Part shown: positions 39,484 to 48,599 of the stretch, piece by piece
How the letters are laid out: each line of letters opens with the position of its first letter
How positions within the stretch are numbered: position 1 is the stretch's first letter
NCBI RefSeq assembly: GCF_023544865.1
Contig: NZ_JAMJFX010000005.1
Location: forward strand, 1 to 64,000
Source of the DNA: Phaeovulum molybdatiresistens
Lineage (GTDB): Bacteria > Pseudomonadota > Alphaproteobacteria > Rhodobacterales > Rhodobacteraceae
Reading direction: 5' to 3'
DNA length: 64,000 nt
The notes under the pieces: generated by a model
Told to the model about the DNA's origin: nothing
Seen by the model: only the letters and a program-made list of their open reading frames with translations
Databases searched by the model: none
Translations under genes and position numbers: made by a program

Positions 39484-40122
39484 ATGCGCGCGAAACTTTA
39501 CTGCTTTGGCGAAAGCGGAAATGCCTACAAGGCGGCGCTGACGATGACGCTGGCCGGCTATGACTGGGACCCGGTCTTCGTGGATTTTTTCCACGGCGCA
39601 ACGCGCAGCCCCGATTTCCTTGCCATCAATGAGATGGGCGAGGTGCCGGTGCTGGTTGAAGGGGACCGCGTTCTAACCCAATCGGGCGTGATCCAGCTTC
39701 ATGTCGGCGAAACCACCGGCAAGCTGATGGGCCGCCCCGAGGACCGGGCCGAGGTTCTGCGCTGGCTGTTCTGGGACAATCACAAGATGTCCGGCCAGGC
39801 GGGCACGCTGCGCTTCTTGATGAACTTCCTGCCCGAGGAAAAGCGGCCGATGGAAGCGATCGGCTGGCTTTCTGGGCGCGTGGCCGCCGCGCTCAAGACG
39901 CTGGAACGCCATCTGGACGGGCGCAACTGGATCGTGGGCGACACCCCAACGATCGCCGATACCGCCTGCTGCGGCTATCTGTTCTACCCCGAGCCGTTCA
40001 GCTTCGAACGCAAGGCGCTGCCCAATATCGACCGCTGGCTGGACCGCATCGCGGCCCTGCCCGGCTGGCAGCATCCTTATGACCTGATGCCCGGCAGCCC
40101 TGCCGACCGGGCCCCGATTTGA
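39484..40122 (+). CDS. Glutathione S-transferase family protein
   Basis: A 212-residue protein with an N-terminal thioredoxin-fold domain ('MRAKLYCFGESGNAYKAALT', 'EMGEVPVLVEGDRVLTQSG') and a C-terminal helical domain ('IVGDTPTIADTACCGYLFYP', the N-capping box of GSTs). It likely uses glutathione made by gshB-type enzymes to handle electrophiles, but the substrate is unknown. The likely catalytic Ser or Cys region is 'CFGESGNAYK'. GGGAGGGG precedes the ATG at 39484. It is 13 bases before the thiolase gene, so it is part of the fatty-acid operon. Confidence 0.92.
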   Translation: MRAKLYCFGESGNAYKAALTMTLAGYDWDPVFVDFFHGATRSPDFLAINEMGEVPVLVEGDRVLTQSGVIQLHVGETTGKLMGRPEDRAEVLRWLFWDNHKMSGQAGTLRFLMNFLPEEKRPMEAIGWLSGRVAAALKTLERHLDGRNWIVGDTPTIADTACCGYLFYPEPFSFERKALPNIDRWLDRIAALPGWQHPYDLMPGSPADRAPI

Positions 40123-40135
40123 GACGGAGGAAGCC

Positions 40136-41347
40136 ATGACCGAAGCCTATATCTATGACGCCTGCCGCACGCCGCGCGGCAAGGGGCGGGCGGACGGAAG
40201 CCTGCATGAAGTGACCTCGGTCGCGCTGTCGGCGCGCCTTCTGAACGCGGTGAAGGCCCGCAACGGGCTGGACGGCCATGCCGTCGAGGATGTGATCTGG
40301 GGCAATGTCACCCAGGTGGGCGAACAGGGCGGCTGCCTTGCGCGCTCGGCGGTGCTGCTGTCGGATCTGGACGAACGCATCCCCGGCCTGTCGATCAACC
40401 GCTTCTGCGCCAGCGGGATGGAGGCGGTGAACCTGGCCGCAAACCAGATCCGCGGCGGGGCGGGACGCGCCTATATCGCTGGCGGGGTCGAGATGATGGG
40501 CCGCGTCGCAATGGGCAGCGACGGGGCCGCGATTGCCGTGGACCCCAGCCTGGCGATGAAGACCTATTTCGTCCCCCAGGGCATTTCGGCCGATATCATC
40601 GCCACGCAATTCGGGTTCAGCCGCGAACAGGCGGATGCGCTGGCACTGGAAAGCCAGCGCCGCGCCGCTGCGGCCTGGGCCGAGGATCGGTTTGCCCGTT
40701 CCATCGTCCCGGTGGTGGACCAGAACGGCGTGGTGATCCTAGACCGCGACGAATACCTGCGCCCGGACACCACCGCCGAGGGGTTGGCAGCGCTGAAGCC
40801 TGCCTTCAAGGACATGGGTGAGGTGATGCCCGGCTTCGACAAGGTCGCGCTGATGAAATATCCTCATCTTGAGCGGATTGAGCATATCCACCACGCCGGC
40901 AACAGTTCGGGCATCGTCGATGGCGCGGCGGCCGTGCTGATCGGCAACCGCGAATTCGGCGAGGCGATGGGCCTGAAGCCGCGCGCGCGCATCCGCGCCA
41001 CGGCCAAGATCGGCACCGATCCCACTATCATGCTGACCGGGCCGGTGCCGGTGACGGAAAAGATCCTGGCCGACAGCGGCATGGCCATATCCGACATCGA
41101 CCTGTTCGAGGTCAATGAGGCCTTCGCCGCCGTGGTTCTGCGGTTCCAGCAGGCGTTCGGGGTGGATCCTGCGAAGTTCAATGTGAACGGTGGGGCCATC
41201 GCACTGGGCCATCCGCTGGGCGCGACCGGGGCGATCATCATCGGCACCCTTCTGGATGAACTGGAACGGCGCGACCTGTCCACGGGGCTTGCCACGCTGT
41301 GCATCGCATCCGGCATGGGCGCCGCCACCATCATCGAGCGGGTCTGA
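40136..41347 (+). CDS. Acetyl-CoA acyltransferase (thiolase, FadA-type)
   Basis: A 403-residue thiolase that releases acetyl-CoA in the last step of beta-oxidation. The nucleophilic Cys is in 'SINRFCASGMEAVNLAANQI' near residue 90. The catalytic His is in 'NGGAIALGHPLGATGAIII' and the second Cys in 'LCIASGMGAATII'. The N-terminal 'AYIYDACRTPRGKGRADGSL' is typical of FadA-like enzymes. Its place between GST and FadB/J genes argues for fatty-acid breakdown over acetoacetyl-CoA synthesis, though the sequence alone does not separate these. Confidence 0.95.
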   Translation: MTEAYIYDACRTPRGKGRADGSLHEVTSVALSARLLNAVKARNGLDGHAVEDVIWGNVTQVGEQGGCLARSAVLLSDLDERIPGLSINRFCASGMEAVNLAANQIRGGAGRAYIAGGVEMMGRVAMGSDGAAIAVDPSLAMKTYFVPQGISADIIATQFGFSREQADALALESQRRAAAAWAEDRFARSIVPVVDQNGVVILDRDEYLRPDTTAEGLAALKPAFKDMGEVMPGFDKVALMKYPHLERIEHIHHAGNSSGIVDGAAAVLIGNREFGEAMGLKPRARIRATAKIGTDPTIMLTGPVPVTEKILADSGMAISDIDLFEVNEAFAAVVLRFQQAFGVDPAKFNVNGGAIALGHPLGATGAIIIGTLLDELERRDLSTGLATLCIASGMGAATIIERV

Positions 41348-41502
41348 GGGCGCGATGGCCGGGGTCTGGCCAGCCGCAGGCGAATTTTATCGACTTGATA
41401 ATCTGCATGCGCGCTGCAATCATTGGTTGAGAACTGTCAACCCAGCGTTGCCCCTGCCCGATCGGGCCGGGCCTGCGCGTGATTGCCCAGGACCCCGGCG
41501 CC

Positions 41503-41928
41503 ATGAGCCTGCAGATCTTTCAAGGCCATCTCGACGCGGTCAGCCGCTGTGTGATGACCGAGGATTTCGACGGTTACGCCGAGCAGATCATCCTGCCCTT
41601 CACGCTGATGACCGGGGTCGCCACGATCTGGGTGACCTGCCGCGACCAACTGGAAGAGGGGTTCGAGGGCTTTGCCGCCACGATGCAGGATCTTGGCGTC
41701 ACGCGGCTGGACCGCAGGGCGCATGCGATCCTGCAACTGGGCCCCGGCGTGATCGTGGGCAGCTATGTGACCCGCACCCTGGCCGGCGATACCGAGATCA
41801 TTCCCCCCTTCCGCTCGGTTCTGACCCTGCGGCGGGATGCGGGGCGGTGGAAGGCCGCCTCGATTTCAAACGATACACAAAACGAACGCTGGCCCGTTCT
41901 GTTTCCAAAGGTCAGCGAACCCATTTGA
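41503..41928 (+). CDS. NTF2-like (SnoaL-fold) conserved hypothetical protein
   Basis: A 141-residue protein with an N-terminal helix pair ('MSLQIFQGHLDAVSRCVMTE'), 'DGYAEQIILPFTLMTGVATI' and a C-terminal strand 'FRSVLTLRRDAGRWKAASIS'. The pattern fits an NTF2-like cone fold, which often binds small ligands or catalyses simple reactions; no catalytic residues can be named. The start is uncertain: GTG at 41479 adds eight residues, while ATG at 41503 has AGGA nine bases upstream. It lies between thiolase and fadB/J. Confidence 0.75.
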   Translation: MSLQIFQGHLDAVSRCVMTEDFDGYAEQIILPFTLMTGVATIWVTCRDQLEEGFEGFAATMQDLGVTRLDRRAHAILQLGPGVIVGSYVTRTLAGDTEIIPPFRSVLTLRRDAGRWKAASISNDTQNERWPVLFPKVSEPI

Positions 41929-41964
41929 CGCCCGCCGGTGAGGCGGGCATGCGGAGGATCTGAC

Positions 41965-44163
41965 ATGACCGACTTCACCTATGCCCTCGACGCGGATGGC
42001 GTGGCGATCATCACCTGGGACGTTCCGGGCAAGTCGATGAACGTGATGTCGCTGGACGGCTTTGCCCTGCTGGACAGCATGATCGACAAGGCGCTGGCCG
42101 ATCCGGCGGTCAGGGGCGTGGTCATCACCAGCGGCAAGAAGGATTTTGCCGGCGGGATGGATCTGAACGTCATCGCGCGGATGAAGGACGCAGCGGGCGA
42201 CAATCCCGCGCAGGGCCTGTTTGACGGCGTGATGAAAATGCATGCCGTGCTGCGCAAGATTGAACGCGCGGGCATGGACCCCAAGACGCTGAAGGGTGGC
42301 AAGCCGATCGCGGCGGCCCTGCCCGGCACCGCGCTGGGGATCGGGCTGGAACTGCCACTGGCCTGCCACCGCATCTTTGCCGCCGACAATCCCAAGGCAA
42401 AAATCGGCCTGCCCGAAATCATGGTCGGCATTTTCCCCGGCGCGGGCGGCACCACGCGGCTGGCGCGCAAGATGGGGGCGATGATGGCCGCGCCGTTCCT
42501 GCTGGAAGGCAAGCTGAACGATCCGAAGAAGGCCAAGGCCGCAGGGATCATCGACGAGGTGGTCGAAGACCCGATCGCGGCGGCGAAGGCCTGGGTGCTG
42601 GCGGCCAAGGATGCCGATCTGGTCAAACCCTGGGATGCCAAGGGCTACAAGATGCCCGGCGGCGCGCCCTATCATCCGGCGGGCTTCATGACCTTTGTCG
42701 GCGCCAGCGCGATGGTGCACGGCAAGACCATGGGCGTCTACCCGGCGGCCAAGGCGCTGTTGGCTGCGGTCTACGAAGGCGCGCTGGTGCCCTTTGACAC
42801 CGCGCTGAAGATCGAGGCGCGCTGGTTCACCCATGTTCTGATGAACCCGTCCTCGGGCGCGATGATCCGCAGCCTGTTCATAAACAAGGAGGCGCTGGAA
42901 AAAGGCGCGAACCGCCCGAAGCTGGCCGATGAAAGCGTGCGCAAGCTGGGTATCCTGGGCGCAGGCATGATGGGCGCGGGCATTGCCCATGTCGCCGCCA
43001 ATGCCGGGATTGAGGTCGTGCTGATCGACAACACCCCCGAGGCGGCCGAACGCGGCAAGGCCTATTCCGCCGGCATCCTGGACAAGGGCATCAGCCGCCG
43101 CAAACTGACCGAGGCGCGCAAGGCCGAAGTGCTGCACCGCATCACCCCAACCACAGATTATGCCGCGCTTGCGGGCTGTGATCTGGTGGTCGAGGCGGTC
43201 TTTGAAGACCCCACCGTCAAGGCCGAGGTCACCCAGCGCGCCGAAGCCGTGATGCCGACCGATGCGATCTTTGCCACCAACACCTCGACCCTGCCGATCT
43301 CGACGCTGGCGCGCGCCAGCGCCCGGCCCGAACAGTTCATCGGCATCCATTTCTTTTCGCCCGTGGACAAGATGATGCTGGTGGAAATCATCAAGGGCGA
43401 AAAGACGGGCGATCGCGCCGTGGCCAAGGCGCTGGATTTCGTGCGCCAGATCCGCAAGACCCCGATCGTGGTGAATGATGCGCGGTTCTTCTACGCCAAC
43501 CGCTGCATCATCCCCTATATCAACGAAGGCATCCGCATGGTGGCCGAGGGCGTGAACCCGGTGCTGGTGGAAAATGCCGCCCGGCTGGTGGGCATGCCGC
43601 TGGGGCCGCTGCAGCTGGTCGATGAAACCTCGATCGAGCTGGGCGTCAAGATCGCCAAGGCGACCAAGGCCGCGATGGGCGATGCCTATCCCGACGGCGC
43701 GGTCGATGAGGTGCTGTTCTGGATGGCGGATCAGGGGCGGCTGGGGAAAAAGGCCGACGCGGGGTTCTATGCCTATGAGGGCGGCAAGCGGCAGGGCCTG
43801 TGGGACGGGCTGGCGGACAAATACCCGCAGGCCGAAACCCAGCCTGATCTGCATCAGGTTCAGCACCGCCTGCTGATGGCCCAGGTGCTGGAGGCCGTGC
43901 GGGCCTTTGAACAGGGCGTGCTGACCGACATCCGCGAAGGCGATGTCGGCGCGATCCTGGGCTGGGGCTTTGCGCCCTGGTCTGGCGGGCCCTTCGCCTG
44001 GCTTGACATCATAGGGGCGCCGCGCGCCGTCGCGATCTGCGAGGCGCTGGCGGCGGAACATGGTGCGCGCTTCGCGGCACCTGCGCTTTTGCGCGACATC
44101 GCGGCCAAGGGCGACAGCTTCTACGCGCGCTTTGGCGGCGGGCAGGCGGCGCAAGCGGCCTGA
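41965..44163 (+). CDS. Bifunctional enoyl-CoA hydratase / 3-hydroxyacyl-CoA dehydrogenase (FadB/FadJ-type)
   Basis: A 732-residue multifunctional beta-oxidation enzyme. Residues 1-190 are crotonase-like, with 'GVVITSGKKDFAGGMDLNVI' and 'GLPEIMVGIFPGAGGTTRLA' (oxyanion glycine and catalytic Glu). Residues about 325-500 are the NAD-binding domain, with 'LGILGAGMMGAGIAHVAANA' and 'FATNTSTLPISTLARASARP'. Residues 505-720 are the 3HCDH C-terminal domains. The partner thiolase is upstream. CGGAGGA precedes the ATG at 41965. A terminator-like hairpin follows. Confidence 0.95.
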   Translation: MTDFTYALDADGVAIITWDVPGKSMNVMSLDGFALLDSMIDKALADPAVRGVVITSGKKDFAGGMDLNVIARMKDAAGDNPAQGLFDGVMKMHAVLRKIERAGMDPKTLKGGKPIAAALPGTALGIGLELPLACHRIFAADNPKAKIGLPEIMVGIFPGAGGTTRLARKMGAMMAAPFLLEGKLNDPKKAKAAGIIDEVVEDPIAAAKAWVLAAKDADLVKPWDAKGYKMPGGAPYHPAGFMTFVGASAMVHGKTMGVYPAAKALLAAVYEGALVPFDTALKIEARWFTHVLMNPSSGAMIRSLFINKEALEKGANRPKLADESVRKLGILGAGMMGAGIAHVAANAGIEVVLIDNTPEAAERGKAYSAGILDKGISRRKLTEARKAEVLHRITPTTDYAALAGCDLVVEAVFEDPTVKAEVTQRAEAVMPTDAIFATNTSTLPISTLARASARPEQFIGIHFFSPVDKMMLVEIIKGEKTGDRAVAKALDFVRQIRKTPIVVNDARFFYANRCIIPYINEGIRMVAEGVNPVLVENAARLVGMPLGPLQLVDETSIELGVKIAKATKAAMGDAYPDGAVDEVLFWMADQGRLGKKADAGFYAYEGGKRQGLWDGLADKYPQAETQPDLHQVQHRLLMAQVLEAVRAFEQGVLTDIREGDVGAILGWGFAPWSGGPFAWLDIIGAPRAVAICEALAAEHGARFAAPALLRDIAAKGDSFYARFGGGQAAQAA

Positions 44164-44186
44164 CTCGATCGATCCGAACAACAGAT

Positions 44187-44208
44187 CCGGGCGGTATCCG
44201 CCGCCCGG
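44187..44208. terminator. Hairpin between fadB/J and the EamA transporter gene
   Basis: CCGGGCGG (44187-44194) pairs with CCGCCCGG (44201-44208) over a 6-base loop between convergent genes. There is no T-run, so termination strength is uncertain. Confidence 0.7.
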
Positions 44209-44218
44209 GGACGTGCGG

Positions 44219-45142
44219 CTAGTCGCCGCGCAGCGCGATCAACAGGCCCGCCGCGACGATCAGGGCCATGCCCCCCACCGCAAGGGCCGATGGCACCTCG
44301 GCCCACAGCAGGAACCCCCAAAGCGCGGCCACCGGCAGCACGATATATTCGAACACCGCGACCCGGCTGGCGTCGGCCAGCTGATAGCCCCGCACCATCG
44401 CCAACAGGCCCAGCAGTGCGCCCACCGCCTGCACCAAGATCCACAACAGCACCTCGGCCGAGGGCATGACCGGGGCGCGCAGCACAAACCCCGCCATGCC
44501 CGGCGGCACAGCTTGGGGAAAGGCCAGAAGCCCCCCCATCCCGATCAACCCGAACATCCCCAGCGCCAGAAAGAACCCCAGCGTCAGCGTGGCGGCACTT
44601 TCGCGCGCGCACCAGCGGCGGGTGGCGATATGCCCCAGCGCATAGAAAAACCCCGCCAGCGCCGGCACCACGACCGCCGGCCCGATCGAGGCCATCCCCG
44701 GCCCCAGCACCATCAAAATGCCCAGAAAGCCCAAAATCACCGCCGCGATGCGAAAGGGTCCGATCGGCTGCCCATAGGCGAAGCGCGCGATCAGCAGAAC
44801 AAAGATCGGCGCGGTGAACAGCCCCGCTGCAGCCTGCGCCACCGGCAGAAAGGCGAAGGCCGCGAAATAGCACATCAACGCCACGCCATGCAGCAGACTG
44901 CGCGCCACCACCGCGCGCAGATCACGCGGACGCAGATCCAGGCGCAGCAGCGGCAGCGCCATCCCCATCAACGCAACCACAAAGACCGTGCGCGTGGCAT
45001 GAAACTGCCACAGGCCAATATCCTGGGCGATGAAGCGCACGGAATTGTCGGTGAACCCGATCAGCACCGCATAAAGCGTGATCGCCCCGGCCGCCGCCAG
45101 CGTTCTGTTTACCGGCGCGGACGCCGCCTCGGCCATCGCCAT
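44219..45142 (-). CDS. DMT superfamily (EamA) transporter
   Basis: A 307-residue protein with ten predicted transmembrane helices in two EamA repeats (about residues 15-150 and 160-300). Typical pieces are 'LWQFHATRTVFVVALMGMAL' and 'AYGQPIGPFRIAAVILGFLG'. DMT members export or import metabolites such as amino acids; the substrate is unknown. The ATG at 45142 follows GGAG by eight bases; the upstream frame is antisense to the ligase gene. It is divergent from the acyl-CoA ligase gene by 93 bases. Confidence 0.9.
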   Translation of the reverse strand: MAMAEAASAPVNRTLAAAGAITLYAVLIGFTDNSVRFIAQDIGLWQFHATRTVFVVALMGMALPLLRLDLRPRDLRAVVARSLLHGVALMCYFAAFAFLPVAQAAAGLFTAPIFVLLIARFAYGQPIGPFRIAAVILGFLGILMVLGPGMASIGPAVVVPALAGFFYALGHIATRRWCARESAATLTLGFFLALGMFGLIGMGGLLAFPQAVPPGMAGFVLRAPVMPSAEVLLWILVQAVGALLGLLAMVRGYQLADASRVAVFEYIVLPVAALWGFLLWAEVPSALAVGGMALIVAAGLLIALRGD

Positions 45143-45235
45143 ATCCGCATCTCCATGCTTGCCCCTTTCCAAAGAGCCCGTCGCAGGCCAATAATCCCGC
45201 CCGGAAGCGACATCTTTTGCGACATGGAGGCGAAT

Positions 45236-46858
45236 ATGGGCTGGTTGGCAGACGAATCCGGGTTGGAAAAATGCGCGGCAAATCATGTGCCGCTGACGCC
45301 GCTGTCGCATCTGAACCGCGCGCTGGAGGTGTTTCCCGAACGCACCGCGCTGATCTATGGGTCGGTCCGGCGCAGCTATGTGGATTATCACGCCCGCGTC
45401 AGCCGGATGGCATCGGCCCTGGCGGCGCGGGGGGTGAAGCCGGGCGATGTGGTGGCCACGATCCTGCCCAACACCGCCCCCCAGCTAGAGGCGCATTTCG
45501 GCGTGCCCGCCTGCGGCGCGATCCTCAACACGATCAACACACGGCTGGATGCCGACACCGTCGCCTATATCTTTGAACATGGCGGGGCCAAGGTGGTGCT
45601 GTGCGACACCGCCTTTCTGAAACTGGCGGAAACCGCGATCAAGCAGATGCAGGGCCCCGCCCCCCAGATCATCGAGGTGGCCGACCCCGAGGCCGGTTTC
45701 CCCGCCACCGGCCATTACCTGGAATATGAGGATCTGCTGGCCCAGGGCGACCCGATGTTTGCCTGGATCATGCCGCAGGATGAATGGGAAAGCCTTGCGC
45801 TGAACTATACCTCGGGCACGACGGGGCGACCCAAGGGCGTGGTCTATCACCACCGCGGCGCTTACCTTGCGACGATGGGCAACCTGATCAGCTGGCGGAT
45901 GCAGCTGTATCCGGTCTACCTGACGATCGTGCCGCTGTTCCACTGCAACGCCTGGACGCATGGCTGGATGGTGCCGCTTCTGGGCGGCACGGTGGTCTGC
46001 TGCCGCGATGTGACGGCACGCGCGATCTACGACGCCATCGCGGACCACGGCGTCACCCATTTCGGCGGCGCGCCGATCGTGCTGAACACGCTGGTCAACG
46101 CGAAAGAGGGCGACCGGCGCAAGTTCGACCATATCGTCGAGGTCTTTACCGCCGGCGCCCCGCCGCCCGCCGCCACCCTGGCCGCGATTGAACCGCTGGG
46201 CTTCAACGTCACCCAGGTCTATGGCCTGACCGAGGTGTACGGCCCCGCCACCGAATGCACCTGGAAACCGGAATGGGACGCCATCACCGGCCCCGACCGC
46301 GCCGCGATCAAGGCCCGCACCGGCGTTCTGATGCCGATGATGGAGGCGATCACCGTCCACGATCAGGGCCGCGAGGTCGCCCGCGACGCTGCCCACCTGG
46401 GTGAAATCGTGATGCGCGGCAATGCCACGATGAAGGGCTATTACAAGAACCCGCAGGCCACGGCCGAGGCCTTCGCCGGTGGCTGGTTCCATTCCGGCGA
46501 CATCGCCTTCATGCATCCCGACGGCTATATCAAGATCACCGACCGCGCCAAGGACATCATCATCTCGGGCGGCGAAAACGTGAGTTCGGTTGAGGTTGAG
46601 GGCGTGATCGCCGCCCATCCGGCCGTGTCGCTGTGTTCCGTGGTGGCCAAGCCCGACGACAAATGGGGCGAGGTGCCCTGTGCCTTTGTCGAGCTGAAGG
46701 ACGGTGCCAGCGCGACCGAGGATGAGATCATCGCATTCGCCCGCGAACGGCTGGCAGGTTTCAAGACGCCCAAGCGCGTGGTCTTTGCCGATCTGCCGAA
46801 AACCTCGACCGGCAAGATCCAGAAGTTCGAGCTGCGCGCCGTGGCCAAGCTGCTGTAG
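45236..46858 (+). CDS. Acyl-CoA synthetase, AMP-forming (DmdB/FadD-like)
   Basis: A 540-residue member of the ANL superfamily. It activates a carboxylic acid with ATP and CoA. Motifs: P-loop 'NYTSGTTGRPKGVVYHHRG' near residue 187, 'QVYGLTEVYGPATECTWKP' near 330, the hinge 'DRAKDIIISGGENVSS' near 435, and the C-terminal catalytic Lys in 'LPKTSTGKIQKFELR'. It resembles medium/long-chain and methylmercaptopropionate-CoA ligases, which are related; chain length is not predictable. GGAGG lies five bases before the ATG at 45236. With the dehydrogenase, hydratase and thiolase nearby it provides substrate for beta-oxidation. Confidence 0.93.
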   Translation: MGWLADESGLEKCAANHVPLTPLSHLNRALEVFPERTALIYGSVRRSYVDYHARVSRMASALAARGVKPGDVVATILPNTAPQLEAHFGVPACGAILNTINTRLDADTVAYIFEHGGAKVVLCDTAFLKLAETAIKQMQGPAPQIIEVADPEAGFPATGHYLEYEDLLAQGDPMFAWIMPQDEWESLALNYTSGTTGRPKGVVYHHRGAYLATMGNLISWRMQLYPVYLTIVPLFHCNAWTHGWMVPLLGGTVVCCRDVTARAIYDAIADHGVTHFGGAPIVLNTLVNAKEGDRRKFDHIVEVFTAGAPPPAATLAAIEPLGFNVTQVYGLTEVYGPATECTWKPEWDAITGPDRAAIKARTGVLMPMMEAITVHDQGREVARDAAHLGEIVMRGNATMKGYYKNPQATAEAFAGGWFHSGDIAFMHPDGYIKITDRAKDIIISGGENVSSVEVEGVIAAHPAVSLCSVVAKPDDKWGEVPCAFVELKDGASATEDEIIAFARERLAGFKTPKRVVFADLPKTSTGKIQKFELRAVAKLL

Positions 46859-46936
46859 CCACCCGGGGCCGGGTGCGATTGACCCCCCGGTCCCATCCGC
46901 TATCCTGCCCGCAACGAACAGGAGCAGCCCCCGCGC

Positions 46937-47953
46937 ATGACCGCGCTTTCCGAATATCAGCGGCTCGAATGCCCCGGCCTGTGGCGCGATGCGCCCACCG
47001 CACAACGGCGCGAGGTGATCGTGTCCTTTGGCGATGCCACGCTGGTCATTTCAGACGACAAATCGGCCCGCGCGCTGGCGCATTGGTCGCTGCCTGCGAT
47101 GATCCGGCGCAACCCCGGCAAGCGCCCGGCGATCTATGCCCCCTCGGAAGAGCCGGGGGAAGAACTGGAATTGTCCGACGACACGATGATCGCGGCGATC
47201 GAAAAGGTGCATGCGATCATCGAATCCCGCCGTCCGCATCCGGGGCGGCTGCGCGGCGCGCTGCTGGGGGGCTTTGGGCTGTTGGTGGCGGGTCTGGCGC
47301 TGTTCTGGCTGCCGGGCGCGATGACGCGGCACGCGGCCTCGGTCGCGCCGCTGGCCAAACGCGCCGAGATCGGCCAGCAGGTTCTGGCGGAACTGGCCAC
47401 CCTGACCGGCGCCCCCTGCGCCAGCCCCGCGGGCACCGCCGCGCTGGAATCGTTGGCCACGCGGCTGGCCGGGCCCGACCGGATCGTGGTCCTGCCCAAT
47501 GCGCTGACCGGGGCGCGGCGTCTGCCCGGGCGGATCACCGTTATCGGGCGCGCCCTGGTCGAGGACCATGACACCCCCGAGGTGGCTGCGGGCCATGTCA
47601 TCGCCGCCGAACCCGAAGGCCCCGAGGAAGACCCCCTTCTGAAGCTGCTGCACTGGGCCGGCGTTGGTGCAAGCTTCCGGCTGCTGACCACGGGGGACCT
47701 GCCGGCCGATGCGCTGCGCGGTTATGGGGCACATTTGCTGGCCGAACGCCCGACCCGCCCCGGGGACGATACATTGCTGGCCGCCTTTGCCGCCGCAGGG
47801 GTCAGCGCCACGCCCTATGCCTATGCGCTGGACCCATCAGGCGAAAGCGTTCTGGCGCTGATCGAGGCCGATCCCTTCAAAGGCGCGCCCGCGCCGCAGC
47901 CGGTGCTGGAGGATGCCCAGTGGATCGCCCTGCAGGCGATCTGCGAGGGGTGA
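46937..47953 (+). CDS. Conserved hypothetical membrane protein, degenerate M48-like segment
   Basis: A 338-residue protein with one clear transmembrane segment (about residues 112-136, 'GFGLLVAGLALFWLPGAM'). The part after it has an M48-peptidase flavour: 'IVVLPNALTGARRLPGRITV' followed by 'EVAAGHVIAAEPEGPEEDPL', where an active enzyme would have HExxH. That zinc motif is absent, so no peptidase activity is expected. The N-terminal 110 residues are cytoplasmic and unmatched. CAGGAG precedes the ATG. It converges with the SPOR-domain gene. Function unknown. Confidence 0.75.
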   Translation: MTALSEYQRLECPGLWRDAPTAQRREVIVSFGDATLVISDDKSARALAHWSLPAMIRRNPGKRPAIYAPSEEPGEELELSDDTMIAAIEKVHAIIESRRPHPGRLRGALLGGFGLLVAGLALFWLPGAMTRHAASVAPLAKRAEIGQQVLAELATLTGAPCASPAGTAALESLATRLAGPDRIVVLPNALTGARRLPGRITVIGRALVEDHDTPEVAAGHVIAAEPEGPEEDPLLKLLHWAGVGASFRLLTTGDLPADALRGYGAHLLAERPTRPGDDTLLAAFAAAGVSATPYAYALDPSGESVLALIEADPFKGAPAPQPVLEDAQWIALQAICEG

Positions 47954-47957
47954 TCGC

Positions 47958-48524
47958 CTAGCGCAGATAGGCATCCGCAAAGCCCGCGCGCCGCGCCTGC
48001 ACAAGGGCGTCGCGCAGTGCGGCACGGGTATCAAGCGGGCCGATCAGCACCGCCTGCAGCGGCCTGCCCCCGCGTCGCCCCTGCGCCACCGATACCGGCA
48101 GATCCAGCGCCCAGATGCGTTGCTTGGCGGCCTGCGCATTGGCCGGATCGGCAAAGACGCCGACCTGGACATAGCGCGGCGTGGCGGCGGGTTGCGCCTT
48201 GCGGCGCGGCTTGGGCTTGGCGGGGGCGGGCGCTGCATCCTGCGCCACTTCGACCGCAGCCGCGTCGACTGCGGGCGCGATCACGCTGGGCGCGTAGCCG
48301 CACAGCTGGCTGCCATCGCGCGCGCGCTGCGGATGCCAACGGGTGCCGCCAGCGCCGTCCCCGGCCCGGCGAAAGGCGCAGCCGGTGCTGTCGATATAAA
48401 CCGCGCCGCGGAACCCGGCCGGGGGAAATTCGGCGGGCACCGTGCCATGCATACCTTGCGCCAGGGCCGCACCGCCAAGGACCACCGCCGCAACCGCCAC
48501 CCCGACCAACCGAACCAGACCCAT
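47958..48524 (-). CDS. Exported SPOR-domain protein
   Basis: A 188-residue protein with a signal peptide (about residues 1-22, ending 'GGAALAQ'). Near the middle is a Pro/Ala/Lys-rich linker ('APAPAKPKPRRKAQPAA'). The last 72 residues form a SPOR domain beginning 'RYVQVGVFADPANAQAAKQR', which binds denuded septal peptidoglycan. The region before the linker has three Cys and 'YIDSTGCAFRRAGDG', unassigned. The ATG at 48524 is preferred over a TTG three codons upstream. It likely acts at division sites. Confidence 0.88.
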   Translation of the reverse strand: MGLVRLVGVAVAAVVLGGAALAQGMHGTVPAEFPPAGFRGAVYIDSTGCAFRRAGDGAGGTRWHPQRARDGSQLCGYAPSVIAPAVDAAAVEVAQDAAPAPAKPKPRRKAQPAATPRYVQVGVFADPANAQAAKQRIWALDLPVSVAQGRRGGRPLQAVLIGPLDTRAALRDALVQARRAGFADAYLR

Positions 48525-48599
48525 TCCGCCCAACGCCCCCGTATCACGAACCCGATGCCCGGCCTTTGCCCCAAACCCGACCCGGCGTAAAGCGGCGCG

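Noticed and set aside
41866-44181. 771-residue minus-strand frame opposite fadB/J
   Set aside because: It mirrors the coding strand exactly and has no start signal or recognisable domain.
37176-46858. DMSP demethylation gene cluster
   Set aside because: Although the dehydrogenase and ligase resemble DmdC and DmdB, no dmdA or dmdD is present, so general beta-oxidation is the safer reading.
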